This document shows positions 1-8,839 of a DNA stretch of 64,000 bases, one piece after another. A program made the position numbers and the translations under genes. How positions within the stretch are numbered: the stretch's first letter is position 1; each line of letters starts with the position of its first letter. The notes beneath the pieces are model-generated. The model was not told the origin of the DNA. It worked only from the letters and a program-made list of their open reading frames with translations, and searched no databases. Source of the DNA: Treponema sp. (GTDB lineage: Bacteria > Spirochaetota > Spirochaetia > Treponematales > Treponemataceae); contig JAFXSM010000013.1 of assembly GCA_017525605.1 (NCBI GenBank), positions 1 through 64,000 of the forward strand, given 5' to 3'.

Positions 1-1351
1 AGCCGCATTTCGGGCACTTTACAACATCTTCGCGCGATACAATTGTCTCGCCGGATTCGCAGGACCATGCAGGGATTCTGTGTCCCCACCAAATCTGGCG
101 GGAAACGCACCAGTCGCGGATATTTTCCATCCAGTGAGTGTATGTGTTCTCCCACTTTTTCGGGTAGAACACGATTTCGCCGTCACGCCAAGCCTTGAGT
201 GCTTTTTCGGCAAGCGGCTTCATTTTCACGAACCACTGATATGACAAATATGGCTCGACGACTGTCTTGCATCGGTAACAGTGGCCGACAGAGTGAGTCA
301 TTTTTTCTTCAGCCTTGAAATTTCCTGCCTCGGTCAAATCCTCGATGATGAGCTTTCGCGCTTCCTCGCATTTCAGGCCGCGATATTTTTCAAGAACGTT
401 TTCGTTCAATGTGCCGTTCGGGTTCAGAAGATTGATGACTTCAAGATTGTGTCTCTTTCCGACTTCCCAGTCGTTAGGGTCGTGGGCAGGAGTGATTTTT
501 ACCATACCTGTTCCGAATTCCATATCGACATATTCATCAGCGATAATCGGAATTTCTTTGTTGATGAGCGGAAGGACGACCTTCTTTCCGACGATGCTCG
601 TGTACCTTTCGTCTTTCGGATTCACGGCGACGGCAGTATCACCGAAGAATGTCTCAGGTCGTGTCGTAGCGACTTCAATCTGACCTGAGCCGTCCGCGAA
701 TTTGTAGAAGATGTGGTACATTGCGCCCTGAGTGTCAACGTGGTCAACTTCGTCATCCGCAAGGGCAGTGCCGCAGCGAGGGCACCAGTTCACAAGACGC
801 TGACCTTTGTACATGAGACCGCGCTCATAAAGAGTGACGAAAACGTCGCGGACAGCCTTTGAAAGTCCCTCATCATAAGTGAATCTTTCGCGGGACCAAT
901 CGACAGAGTTTCCGAGTTTCTTCTGCTGCTTTACGATTGTGTCGTGATGCTCGTGCGTGACTTCCCAGGTACGCTCGATAAATTTTTCGCGTCCGAGGTC
1001 GTTGCGTGATTTTCCTTCTTTTTTGAGTGCGCGCTCGACTACGTTCTGCGTCGCGATTCCTGCGTGGTCAGTTCCAGGAACCCAGAGAGTGTTGTCGCCC
1101 TTCATCCTGTGGTAGCGGACGACGACATCCTGCAAAGTATTGTTCAAGCCGTGTCCCATGTGAAGAACGCCTGTTACGTTCGGCGGCGGGATTACGACAG
1201 TGTAATTGATGTTTGTCGATTTTTTCTTATCGTGAACTGGACTTTCATTGTCAGAGTAAGGTCGGAAATACCCCTTCTCAACCCATTCCGCATAGATTCT
1301 GTCTTCAAAATCCTTAGGGTTGTAAGTTTTCTCAAGTTCGATAGCTTTCAT
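1..1351 (-). CDS. valS: Valyl-tRNA synthetase, N-terminal part (cut by window edge)
   Basis: Cytoplasmic class I aminoacyl-tRNA synthetase that charges tRNA-Val. About 450 residues are visible and the C-terminal half lies outside the window. The HIGH-type motif reads HMGHGLN near residues 64-70, preceded by the family block IPPPNVTG. GTDHAGIATQ follows near residue 92, and the editing-domain region is recognisable (TTRPETFFGDTAVAVNP). At the truncated end a CPKCG metal-knuckle sequence is visible. The ATG at 1351 is chosen because GAGGG lies about 8 nt upstream and a good promoter sits at 1395-1423. No T-box-like leader is seen in the 130-bp gap to trkA. Confidence 0.96.
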   Translation of the reverse strand, partial: MKAIELEKTYNPKDFEDRIYAEWVEKGYFRPYSDNESPVHDKKKSTNINYTVVIPPPNVTGVLHMGHGLNNTLQDVVVRYHRMKGDNTLWVPGTDHAGIATQNVVERALKKEGKSRNDLGREKFIERTWEVTHEHHDTIVKQQKKLGNSVDWSRERFTYDEGLSKAVRDVFVTLYERGLMYKGQRLVNWCPRCGTALADDEVDHVDTQGAMYHIFYKFADGSGQIEVATTRPETFFGDTAVAVNPKDERYTSIVGKKVVLPLINKEIPIIADEYVDMEFGTGMVKITPAHDPNDWEVGKRHNLEVINLLNPNGTLNENVLEKYRGLKCEEARKLIIEDLTEAGNFKAEEKMTHSVGHCYRCKTVVEPYLSYQWFVKMKPLAEKALKAWRDGEIVFYPKKWENTYTHWMENIRDWCVSRQIWWGHRIPAWSCESGETIVSREDVVKCPKCG

Positions 1352-1394
1352 TTAAGGCCCTCAAAATTCTATTTATGATAAAAAGTTACAGAAA

Positions 1395-1423
1395 ACTATA
1401 TGTTTTTTAGAGGCTTTTTTCAA
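1395..1423 (-). promoter_or_regulatory. Sigma-70-type promoter of valS
   Basis: On the minus strand TTGAAA and TATAGT are separated by 17 nt, about 45 nt upstream of the valS start. This is a near-consensus -35/-10 pair; activity is inferred from sequence only. Confidence 0.6.
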
Positions 1424-1481
1424 TTCAACGAAAGAATATTGAACGCCGAAAACTCGCATTTCCGCCTTTCGAACAAGCTTT

Positions 1482-2228
1482 TCAGCTTTTATTTTTGTGC
1501 TGCATGAATTTCTCGAACACCCTGAATTTCAGTTTTTTCGTCTTTGTGGCGACGGCATTCGCCTCGGTGTTCGTTCCGATGTATTCTTTGATGTCGGATT
1601 CAGTTCCCGCGACGAGAAGATGCTGTCCTGCAATCAGCGCAAAATCAGGGGAACGCACAAGAGAAAGCTCGCCGCCCTCGAACGGACGATACGCGATTAC
1701 GTTCAGCTTGTATTTTTTTCGGAATTCCGCGGAAAGAAGAGTTTTGCCGGAATCCTCGTTCTTGACCTTGACCTCCGCCATGAGAAAGAGCGACGAGACC
1801 TGAAGGAAGTCAAAGAGCGATGAGGAAGTGAGCATCTGGGTCACGCGCTGTGCGGCATCCAAATCAGGAAGAATCACCTGTGTTGCGCCGACGAGCTTTA
1901 AAATTTCGGCGTTCGCATCCCCCTGCGACTTCACGATTATGTTCTCGATTCCCATGTCGTGAAGGTAATGCGTGACGAGAATGGCAGGCTCGACATTATC
2001 GTGCCCCATATCGACAATCGCATGTGAAGTGTCGTTCGGAATTATTCTTTTGAGAACATCCTCGTTGATTACGTCCAAGATTCCGCAGTCCTTCACTTTG
2101 TCGCGGTACTGCTCGATTTTCTGCCTGTTCCTGTCCGCGATGAAGATTTCCGTGTTGTTCAAATCATACAGCTCGTCGATAATCCTGCATGCAAAATTCC
2201 CAAGACCGATTATAGAAATTGTTCCCAT
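1482..2228 (-). CDS. trkA: Trk/Ktr potassium uptake regulatory subunit (TrkA family)
   Basis: Cytoplasmic NAD/nucleotide-binding gating subunit of a potassium uptake system; 248 residues. The N-terminal RCK_N Rossmann fold starts with IIGLGNFACRI and has an acidic residue after the second strand (FIADRN). A C-terminal RCK_C domain occupies about residues 150-225. It lies 35 bp downstream of the trkH/ktrB gene on the same strand, so the two form a channel-plus-gate operon. At about 250 residues it is a single-module KtrA-sized protein rather than the tandem 450-residue E. coli TrkA. The Lys/Thr-rich tail (KTKKLKFRVFEKF) is an extension of unknown role. Confidence 0.9.
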   Translation of the reverse strand: MGTISIIGLGNFACRIIDELYDLNNTEIFIADRNRQKIEQYRDKVKDCGILDVINEDVLKRIIPNDTSHAIVDMGHDNVEPAILVTHYLHDMGIENIIVKSQGDANAEILKLVGATQVILPDLDAAQRVTQMLTSSSLFDFLQVSSLFLMAEVKVKNEDSGKTLLSAEFRKKYKLNVIAYRPFEGGELSLVRSPDFALIAGQHLLVAGTESDIKEYIGTNTEANAVATKTKKLKFRVFEKFMQHKNKS

Positions 2229-2263
2229 TTTCTTCTCCGTATTTTTTCCGTTTTAACTGATTT

Positions 2264-3679
2264 TCAGCCGACAAGAATCTGCTCGCGCGGATAATCCACG
2301 AAACGCTTTATCTTCTGCGACTTTGCCGAAATGTTTATCGTCAATGTTATCAGTCCCGTCCTTCCGCCGTACATGGCGATTATCAGAATTATCTTGCTGA
2401 CGGGATTCAGAACCGAAGTGATTCCGCGCGTGAGACCTGCCGTTCCGATTGCGCTTATCGACTCGAACGTGATGTCGCTTGCGCTGATTGTGCCGCTCAT
2501 AAGAGAATCATGCTCGCTCAAAAGAAGCGAGAAAATGACGACGCCGATAAAAAGAATCGCCTTGAAGAACACGGCTGCGGCTTTATCGGTGTCGGAATAG
2601 TCGATGTCGCGGTGGAAAATCGAAAGGTAGCGCAAATCCGAGCTTGGCCTGAACGCATGGCAGATGACGAGGAAAACTGTCGTCGTCTTGATTCCGCCTG
2701 CCATCGAGCCCGGGTTTCCGCCAATCGCCATTAAAACTTCCGAAAGAAAAGTTCCGCCCGGCGTGAAATCGCCCTCGCTGACAAGCTCGAACCCTGCAGT
2801 CCTGCACGTCATGCTCTGAAAAAACGCGTTGATGATTTTCGACGGAATGTCCAAATCCTTGAACGCATAATTCCATTCAAGCAGAAGATAAATCGCGCTC
2901 GGAATAAAAAGAAGAAAAAGCGTCATGACGAACACGATTTTCGAATGCAATGAGATTTCGTGTCGCTTCCCCACCCCGAAAAGAATCCGCCTGACTCTCG
3001 TCGTGCACCAGTAAATCACGTCCTGCATCACTGTGAACCCAAGCCCGCCGAACATTACGAGAAAAATTATGACGGAATTGAACGGAATATTCGAATTGAG
3101 ATGATGCAAGCTGTCAGCCCACGGAGCAAAACCTGCGTTGCAGAATGCGGAGACCGACAGGAAAAATCCGTAAAAAAGAAAATTCTCCTCGCCGTTCTTG
3201 TTCAGTATCACGGAAAGAAAAATTCCGCCCACAAACTGAATCAGAAGGCTGTAAATGACAATCTGGCGGACGATATGGACGTGGTCGCTCTCGACATCGG
3301 AAACGAAAAAATCCCTGACGACCTGCCTGCTGACAAGCGAGAGCCGTCTTGCAGGAAGCGCGATGTAAATCGAGAAGAATGCGATAAGGCCAAGCCCGCC
3401 AAGCTCGATTATGAGCATCAAAAACGAAAGCCCCGCAATGTTGAACTGTTCTATGTCAATCGGGCAAAGCCCTGTCACGCAGAGGGCGGACACGGTCGTA
3501 AAAAGAGTGTCGATGTAATTGCACGGTGAAAAATCCTTGTAAAATATCGGAAGCTGAAGAAAAGCCGAGCCTACAAACGCGATTGCGACAAAGTAGATGA
3601 AAATATTTATCGAACCTATCGAAAACCGCTTTCGGAAATTCAATCCGATGTCGAATACTTTTCTTACGTCCTTGTTCAT
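2264..3679 (-). CDS. trkH: Trk/Ktr potassium uptake membrane subunit (TrkH/KtrB family)
   Basis: Integral inner-membrane potassium translocating subunit, 471 residues. The four M-P-M selectivity-loop repeats are recognisable: TVSALCVTGL, SVSAFCNAGF, SMTCRTAGFE and SAIGTAGLTRG. Later segments also match the family (GGNPGSMAGGIKTTT; MYGGRTGLITL near the C-terminus). Hydrophobic helices fill nearly the whole length. It precedes trkA by 35 bp and probably forms an operon with it. The length fits KtrB/TrkH members of Gram-positive and spirochaete type. Confidence 0.93.
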   Translation of the reverse strand: MNKDVRKVFDIGLNFRKRFSIGSINIFIYFVAIAFVGSAFLQLPIFYKDFSPCNYIDTLFTTVSALCVTGLCPIDIEQFNIAGLSFLMLIIELGGLGLIAFFSIYIALPARRLSLVSRQVVRDFFVSDVESDHVHIVRQIVIYSLLIQFVGGIFLSVILNKNGEENFLFYGFFLSVSAFCNAGFAPWADSLHHLNSNIPFNSVIIFLVMFGGLGFTVMQDVIYWCTTRVRRILFGVGKRHEISLHSKIVFVMTLFLLFIPSAIYLLLEWNYAFKDLDIPSKIINAFFQSMTCRTAGFELVSEGDFTPGGTFLSEVLMAIGGNPGSMAGGIKTTTVFLVICHAFRPSSDLRYLSIFHRDIDYSDTDKAAAVFFKAILFIGVVIFSLLLSEHDSLMSGTISASDITFESISAIGTAGLTRGITSVLNPVSKIILIIAMYGGRTGLITLTINISAKSQKIKRFVDYPREQILVG

Positions 3680-3700
3680 TTTTTTCCTATGCTATTCGTG

Positions 3701-4105
3701 TTATTTGCGCTGTTTGTCATTGTCCGCTTTGGACAGCTCAATGAATTTTTTGAATGCGCTCCCGTCTTTTTTGAGTTCCTTTGACCCGCGAGTTATCTTG
3801 CAAAGCGAAATGTGGAATTTCTTGGCGATTTCCCTCTGCGTCGTTCCTGTGTCGATTTCCTTTACGAGAAGCCATCTGGTCGCAAGGTCCACGAGCTCGG
3901 AAGGAGTCATCAGACAGGCAAAGAAATCTGAGATAACGGAAGAATCTGTTGTTCTGGAAAGAAGCCCGAACATTTCCGAAAGAGCCGCTTTCTGTTCCGA
4001 CGAGAAAACGTCAGCCGCATCAGCAGAATTCTCTTCGTTTGAAGTTTCCGTCAAATTATCCGTTTTGTTCGCAGTTTTATTCGTTTTGTTTTCGTTTCTA
4101 TTCAC
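3701..4105 (-). CDS. TrpR-family DNA-binding regulator
   Basis: A 134-residue protein with a low-complexity Asn/Thr/Lys-rich first 30 residues and a TrpR-like core from about residue 38. The segment LMTPSELVDLATRW is followed by TTQREIAKKFHIS and KITRGSKELK, which resembles the ATITRGSNSLK recognition helix of E. coli TrpR more than the shorter YerC/YecD pattern. The family binds operator DNA, in TrpR itself with tryptophan as corepressor. No trp gene is seen nearby: it lies between oppF and trkH, 22 bp upstream of the latter. The target and ligand are therefore unknown. The start is uncertain because the Asn/Lys-rich head could begin at a later codon. Confidence 0.75.
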   Translation of the reverse strand: MNRNENKTNKTANKTDNLTETSNEENSADAADVFSSEQKAALSEMFGLLSRTTDSSVISDFFACLMTPSELVDLATRWLLVKEIDTGTTQREIAKKFHISLCKITRGSKELKKDGSAFKKFIELSKADNDKQRK

Positions 4106-4154
4106 AGAAACATCTTAACATCAAAACCGAATTTGAAAAAGAACGGATTGAAAA

Positions 4155-5093
4155 TCACACGTTCCAGCAGCGGACTTTGTGATTTTTGCCGGTTTCTTTC
4201 CAGTCAGGAAGAGTCGTCCTGCATTTCTCATTTGCTTTCGGGCATCTGTGGGCGAACGGGCAACCTCCGACAGACTCAAGCACAGTTTTCACCTCGATTA
4301 CCTTGGATTCGGGATGCCCCTCGCTGCCCTCAAAAAGCAGTTTCGTGTACGGATGAAGCGCGCATTTGTACAAATCAGAAGCGGGTGCCTCCTCCACAAG
4401 AACGCCCGAATACATCACTCCGATTGTGTCGCAGAAATAGCACGACACGCGAAGGTCATGCGCGATGAACAAAAACGAAAGGCCGCGTTTCTCTTTCAAA
4501 TCGAGCAGAAGATTCAGAATCTGCCCCTGAATGGAAACGTCGAGCGCGGAAACAATCTCGTCGCAGATAAGAACGTCGGGTTTCATGATTAAGCCGCGCG
4601 CAATAGAAATTCTCTGACGCTGACCGCCAGAGAATTCACTCGGACGACGCTCAAGGTCGCTCGTGTCCAGCCCAACTTCCACAAGGAGAGCCGCAGCTTC
4701 CTCCATCGCAATCTTTTTTCCCGGAAATACCGACGAATATTTATACGCTTCGCACAGAATCGAGCCGACCGTCATTCTCGGGTTCAGCGAGCGTGACGGG
4801 TCCTGAAAAATATATTTGACTTTCTCGCGCACGGATTTCTGCTTGCCACTAGCATTTCCGTCAAAGAGAACCGTGCCGGAATCTGGCTCGTACATCCCCA
4901 CAAGAAGCCTTGCCGTCGTCGTCTTGCCGCAGCCTGATTCGCCGACAAGACCGTAAGTCATGCCCCTCTCAATTCCGAAAGAAACATCGTTCACGGCATA
5001 TACGCGCTTGTCGTTTTTCGCGAAAAATCCCGCATCGAGAGAAAAAGTCTTCTTCAAATTCCTTGCTTCAAGAATGTAGCCCATATTCTGCAA
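4155..5093 (-). CDS. oppF: Oligopeptide ABC transporter ATP-binding protein (OppF/DppF type)
   Basis: Cytoplasmic ATPase of a peptide importer, 312 residues. Walker A is GLVGESGCGKTT, the Q-loop is IFQDPSRSLNPR, the signature is FSGGQRQRISIARGL, Walker B is DVLICDEIVSALDVS and the switch histidine sits in LFIAHD. The C-terminal oligo_HPY region contains CPFAHRCPKANEKC, a four-cysteine pattern that in this family can hold an Fe-S cluster. Walker B reads DEIVSALD as in DppF/OppF, in contrast to DEPTTALD in the partner domain at 5571-7769. A start at MGYILEARN (fourth codon) is also possible. Confidence 0.93.
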   Translation of the reverse strand: MQNMGYILEARNLKKTFSLDAGFFAKNDKRVYAVNDVSFGIERGMTYGLVGESGCGKTTTARLLVGMYEPDSGTVLFDGNASGKQKSVREKVKYIFQDPSRSLNPRMTVGSILCEAYKYSSVFPGKKIAMEEAAALLVEVGLDTSDLERRPSEFSGGQRQRISIARGLIMKPDVLICDEIVSALDVSIQGQILNLLLDLKEKRGLSFLFIAHDLRVSCYFCDTIGVMYSGVLVEEAPASDLYKCALHPYTKLLFEGSEGHPESKVIEVKTVLESVGGCPFAHRCPKANEKCRTTLPDWKETGKNHKVRCWNV

Positions 5094-5115
5094 AAATCCG
5101 TATCGGTAATAAAAA

Positions 5116-5502
5116 TCAAATCATAACAGGATTGTCGATTGACATCGTCTTGTAGACATTCTGAAAGAAGCGGAGCATACGCGCGAAAAGCTCCGGTGTC
5201 GTGAGCCGCTCCTCGTAATTCTTGAAAGTCTCCTCTTCCCAGCACTCAATCGTGTTCAGAGTGCGAAGGAGAATGCATCTTCCGCTAGGAATGAAATCCT
5301 CTCCCCAGTAGACGTAGTTGTCCAAAGCCGGGTTGTAATTGTTCTCGCTGTCGTATCCGTTGTTGTAGCTTCCGTGGTTGTTGATGAACGCAAGCTCGGT
5401 TCCGTCTGTAAAACGCAATGCCTTGTAGATTTCCACAATGTCGTTCGCAGATTTTCCGGTGCTCTTTTCGCAGATGCTTTTTTCGCTGTAGTTGAAGTAC
5501 AT
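5116..5502 (-). CDS. Hypothetical protein, 128 residues
   Basis: I do not recognise a family. The ATG at 5502 is preferred over an upstream TTG because an AAGGGGG ribosome-binding site precedes it. The protein is soluble and rich in aromatic and Asn residues (HGSYNNGYDSENNYNPALDN) and ends with an alpha-helical segment (ELFARMLRFFQNVYKTM). No signal peptide or membrane segment is seen. It sits between the OppC-OppD fusion gene and oppF in the same orientation, 22 bp before oppF. The position suggests co-transcription but not function. Confidence 0.7.
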   Translation of the reverse strand: MYFNYSEKSICEKSTGKSANDIVEIYKALRFTDGTELAFINNHGSYNNGYDSENNYNPALDNYVYWGEDFIPSGRCILLRTLNTIECWEEETFKNYEERLTTPELFARMLRFFQNVYKTMSIDNPVMI

Positions 5503-5570
5503 ATTCAAATCCCCCTTAAAAATTATCCTTCAATTATAAATTAGGTTTGCCGAATTTCCACATCAAATTT

Positions 5571-7769
5571 TCAGGACTCCGCAACGTGGCATTTAGAAGA
5601 CGGAACGCGGCATGAGTCTTTCGCATATTGGCAGCGTGGCGCGAACGGGCATCCCGGCTCCGGATTCGCGGGGTCGGTTACGCGGCCGGGAATCGAAACA
5701 AGGCGTTCGTTTTTGTAATGCGTGCCGAATCTTGGAGTAGATGCGAGCAATGCAAGCGTGTACGGATGCTTCGGAGAATTCTCATTCTGCGTTTTCCGAT
5801 TGCGAACGGCAGATGATGGAATCTTTTCCATAATCAAGCCGCCGTACATGACGATTATGTTGTCGCACAAAGACGCAACGAGGTTTATGTTGTGGCTGAT
5901 GAAGATTATCGAAAGATTCCTGCTCCCGTTCAGTTTTTTGAGCAAATCGACAATCTGAGCCTGAATCGTCACGTCAAGAGCGGTCGTAGGCTCGTCCGCA
6001 ATCAGAAGCTCGCAGTCCTGCGCAAGTGAAAGCGCGATGCCGATTCTCTGCAACTGCCCGCCCGAAAACTGGTGCGGAAAGTTCCGAAGCCTTTTTTCGG
6101 GGTCAGGAAGCCCCACTTCATTAAGAAGCCCGACAGCCTTTCTGTCAGATTCTTCCTTTGATATCGACGGATTTGAATTCCTGAACGTCTCAAAGAAAAC
6201 AGAGCCGATATTCTGCAGCGGGTCAAAACTCCTGCCCGGCTCCTGAAAAATCATTCCGATTTTTTTTCCGCGGTATTCACGGAGAGATTCTTCCGGCAGC
6301 GACGAGATTTTCACGCCGCCAAAGAAAATGTCGCCCTCGACAACCGCGTTTGCGCCGTGAAGACCTGGAATCGCCGTCGTCGTGACGGTTTTTCCGGAGC
6401 CAGATTCGCCTACGATGCCCAAAATCTCGCCTTTTTTCATGTCGAACGAGACACCGCGCACCGAATGGACGACGATTTTCTCGTTTCCGCGGAAGATTTT
6501 GAAGCTCACACGGAGATTGCGAACCGAAAGCAGGAATTCTTCTTTTGAAACAACTGAACCAGCTGAACTGGCATTTTCTGAAACAGAATTTGCATCCGAA
6601 TTTTGAGATTCAGATTTGTCAGAAACCGAATTTTCCTTTCCGAGCGATGATTCCTCATTTTCAGCTTTGCGTTTCGAATCTTTTTTTGAAAATCCGCATG
6701 AAAAAAACGAAAAGAAATCTTTCCATGTGAAAATCCGGGTGTGATACGGGTCGTAAAAATCGCGGAGCGCGTCGCCGAGGAAATTGAACGCAAGAGTCAC
6801 AATCAGAAGAAGATAGACGGGAACGAGAAGCCACGGGAAATTTTTCAGGTTGCTCAATGTCGAGATGTCGCGGTTGATGAGAGAGCCCCACGAAACTGCG
6901 GGATCCGCGATTCCAAGCCCGAGATAGCTCAGAGTCGTCTCCGACATTATGAAGCCCGGGACGGCAAGCGTCGTAGAGACAATCAGGAGGCTCGTTATCT
7001 GCGGAATTATGTGCCTGAAAATGATTACGATGCTCGGAACGCCCTCAAGTGCCGCATCCTCAACGAATTCCTCGCGCTTTATCGCATGAACCATTCCGCG
7101 CAAAGTCCTAGCAGTTCCGGGCCAGCCGACCAGAGACAGAATCACGGTGATTATCATGTAGCTCTGACCGGAATCCATCTGCGAATTCAAAAGCGAGCGG
7201 AGGAACAAAATCAGATAAAGGCTCGGGATGAGCATGAAGAATTCCGAGAAGCGCATGATTGACCAGTCGGGAAGTCCGCCGTAGTAGCCCGCGATTCCGC
7301 CGAAGATTATCGCAAGGACAAGCGAAATCGCGCTCGCGACAAATCCGATTGTGAGCGAAATCCGGCTTCCGTAGACGATTCTCGAAAACAAGTCGCGGCC
7401 GAGATTGTCGGAGCCGAAAACAAACACGGGATACGAAGAAGTGCCGAACAGATGGCGGCGGCATTTGAAGCCGAACAGAGAATATTCTTCGCCCTCGACA
7501 AAAAAACTGATTTTCTTTTGAAGCCCCTTCACCTTTGCATATTTCCACGTCACAGGATTCAGCACCCTGTATTCGCGAGCGACAAGCCCTTCCGAAGAAA
7601 TCTCAACATTCGACGGATGAAAGGATTCCGACTCGAACGAAGTCGTGGCTGAGTACGGAGCGATAAAAGGAGCGAAAATCATCACAAGATACAGAACCGC
7701 AAGAACGAGCATCGAAACAGACGCAAGCGGGCGTGACTTCAAATACCGAAAGACCTTCTTCATGTGCAA
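5571..7769 (-). CDS. OppC permease fused to OppD ATPase, peptide ABC transporter
   Basis: A single 732-residue chain that carries both an inner-membrane permease and its cytoplasmic ATPase. Residues 1 to about 345 are OppC-like: a first membrane helix, a periplasmic segment, the FGSDNLGRDLFSRIVYG block, and the EAA loop EDAALEGVPSIVIIFRHIIP. Residues about 345-415 are a low-complexity Ser/Asn/Glu/Lys linker. From about 415 an OppD-like ATPase follows, with Walker A GIVGESGSGKT, signature FSGGQLQRIGIA, Walker B ADEPTTALDV, switch FISHN, and an oligo_HPY tail with CPFAPRCQYAKDSC. Normally these are two genes of roughly 300 and 330 codons. The reading frame is continuous through the linker, which argues against a sequencing artefact. 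Partners nearby are oppB, oppF and oppA. Confidence 0.92.
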   Translation of the reverse strand: MHMKKVFRYLKSRPLASVSMLVLAVLYLVMIFAPFIAPYSATTSFESESFHPSNVEISSEGLVAREYRVLNPVTWKYAKVKGLQKKISFFVEGEEYSLFGFKCRRHLFGTSSYPVFVFGSDNLGRDLFSRIVYGSRISLTIGFVASAISLVLAIIFGGIAGYYGGLPDWSIMRFSEFFMLIPSLYLILFLRSLLNSQMDSGQSYMIITVILSLVGWPGTARTLRGMVHAIKREEFVEDAALEGVPSIVIIFRHIIPQITSLLIVSTTLAVPGFIMSETTLSYLGLGIADPAVSWGSLINRDISTLSNLKNFPWLLVPVYLLLIVTLAFNFLGDALRDFYDPYHTRIFTWKDFFSFFSCGFSKKDSKRKAENEESSLGKENSVSDKSESQNSDANSVSENASSAGSVVSKEEFLLSVRNLRVSFKIFRGNEKIVVHSVRGVSFDMKKGEILGIVGESGSGKTVTTTAIPGLHGANAVVEGDIFFGGVKISSLPEESLREYRGKKIGMIFQEPGRSFDPLQNIGSVFFETFRNSNPSISKEESDRKAVGLLNEVGLPDPEKRLRNFPHQFSGGQLQRIGIALSLAQDCELLIADEPTTALDVTIQAQIVDLLKKLNGSRNLSIIFISHNINLVASLCDNIIVMYGGLIMEKIPSSAVRNRKTQNENSPKHPYTLALLASTPRFGTHYKNERLVSIPGRVTDPANPEPGCPFAPRCQYAKDSCRVPSSKCHVAES

Positions 7770-7788
7770 CCTTATTGAAAATCAATTT

Positions 7789-8814
7789 TTACGATTTCGT
7801 AAGCCCGAAGCTGCTAAGCGGAATCGCCTTCGAATAAGAAAGCGGATAGCTTGTCGAGCCTAAATCCGGGAACGAAATTCCGCTGTCGAGCGAGAATGTC
7901 GGGTTCGTCCCGCTCTTGTTGATAATCTGGACAATGAATTTGCTGAATTTGAGAGTGTTGAGAGTCGCAGTCACAGGAACAGTTCCGCTTGACGAAGTGA
8001 TTGCAGCCGAATTTGCCGTGTCGAGCGAAATGACAGAATTGTCGCCGGTCTTTATGGCACACGACTTCACAAGATAGCTCCATGCAGAGCTTCCAGAATT
8101 CGACACGCCGAGATTGAAATTCAACTTCATGTTCAAATTCACGTTGTCGAACACGCTTGAGTCAACTGATTTTCCGGCGACGAGATTCGCCGCGACTTTC
8201 GCAGCCTGCGTAGCAGACATTCCGCTGTTCTTGAACGCAGAGACGATTTCCGATGTGGTCGGAAGAACGAGTTTCGGACTCGAAAGGGTGAAGCTCGGCT
8301 TGACGACAGGAGCGTTCACTGTCTTGTTGAACGGAAGGCTCAATGTTTTGTTCGTCAGCGAAGTCACCCTGCTCAAATCAAGACCGACAGTTCCCTTCAC
8401 ATTGAACGGAAGCGAAGTCTTGCTCGCCGAATATGACTTTGCGAAATTGATGAGCGAGTCATAAGGAACTTTGAAATTGAACGTGTTCGATTTCGTCCCC
8501 TTTGCGGCAAGCGAAACACCCTCGTTCGCGGTGAGGCTCGTGAACGCGTTGCCGTTGCAGGTGATGTCGGCAGCGACTTTGGAAATCGAGACGGAAACGT
8601 TGTACGGGTTCGTCACGGAATAATTGCACTTGAAAGTAACGCCCTCCGTGTCGAGCGAATTGATTGCGATATCCTTGAAGCTCAATGTCGGCTTGGACAC
8701 GCTTGTAGAACCGCCGAGCAACTTTGTGAAATCGTTGAGCGAACACGAAACGACACTTCCGATTACAAGCGCGGAAGAAACAATGGCAAACGCTGCCGAT
8801 TTGATTTTTTTCAT
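7789..8814 (-). CDS. LEA14-like lipoprotein
   Basis: Predicted lipoprotein of 341 residues. The signal peptide is MKKIKSAAFAIVSSALVIG and the lipobox is SVVSC. Residues about 45-150 look like a LEA_2/WHy (LEA14) beta-sandwich: NSLDTEGVTFKCNYSVTNPY fits the pattern 'alternative form of a variable that occurs in several contexts', with strands ending in VPYDSLINF. The C-terminal half repeats similar beta-rich segments. The family is linked to desiccation or stress in plants and is common but uncharacterised in bacterial envelopes. It lies 19 bp upstream of the oppC-oppD fusion and 25 bp downstream of oppB, so it is embedded in the peptide transporter cluster. Confidence 0.8.
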   Translation of the reverse strand: MKKIKSAAFAIVSSALVIGSVVSCSLNDFTKLLGGSTSVSKPTLSFKDIAINSLDTEGVTFKCNYSVTNPYNVSVSISKVAADITCNGNAFTSLTANEGVSLAAKGTKSNTFNFKVPYDSLINFAKSYSASKTSLPFNVKGTVGLDLSRVTSLTNKTLSLPFNKTVNAPVVKPSFTLSSPKLVLPTTSEIVSAFKNSGMSATQAAKVAANLVAGKSVDSSVFDNVNLNMKLNFNLGVSNSGSSAWSYLVKSCAIKTGDNSVISLDTANSAAITSSSGTVPVTATLNTLKFSKFIVQIINKSGTNPTFSLDSGISFPDLGSTSYPLSYSKAIPLSSFGLTKS

Positions 8815-8839
8815 TTGAAACTCCTATTTTTTGTTAGAA

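Noticed and set aside
1352-1481. T-box leader upstream of valS (also considered for tyrS and asnS)
   Set aside because: No stem I, T-box sequence or antiterminator was seen, and a plain promoter lies close to the valS start.
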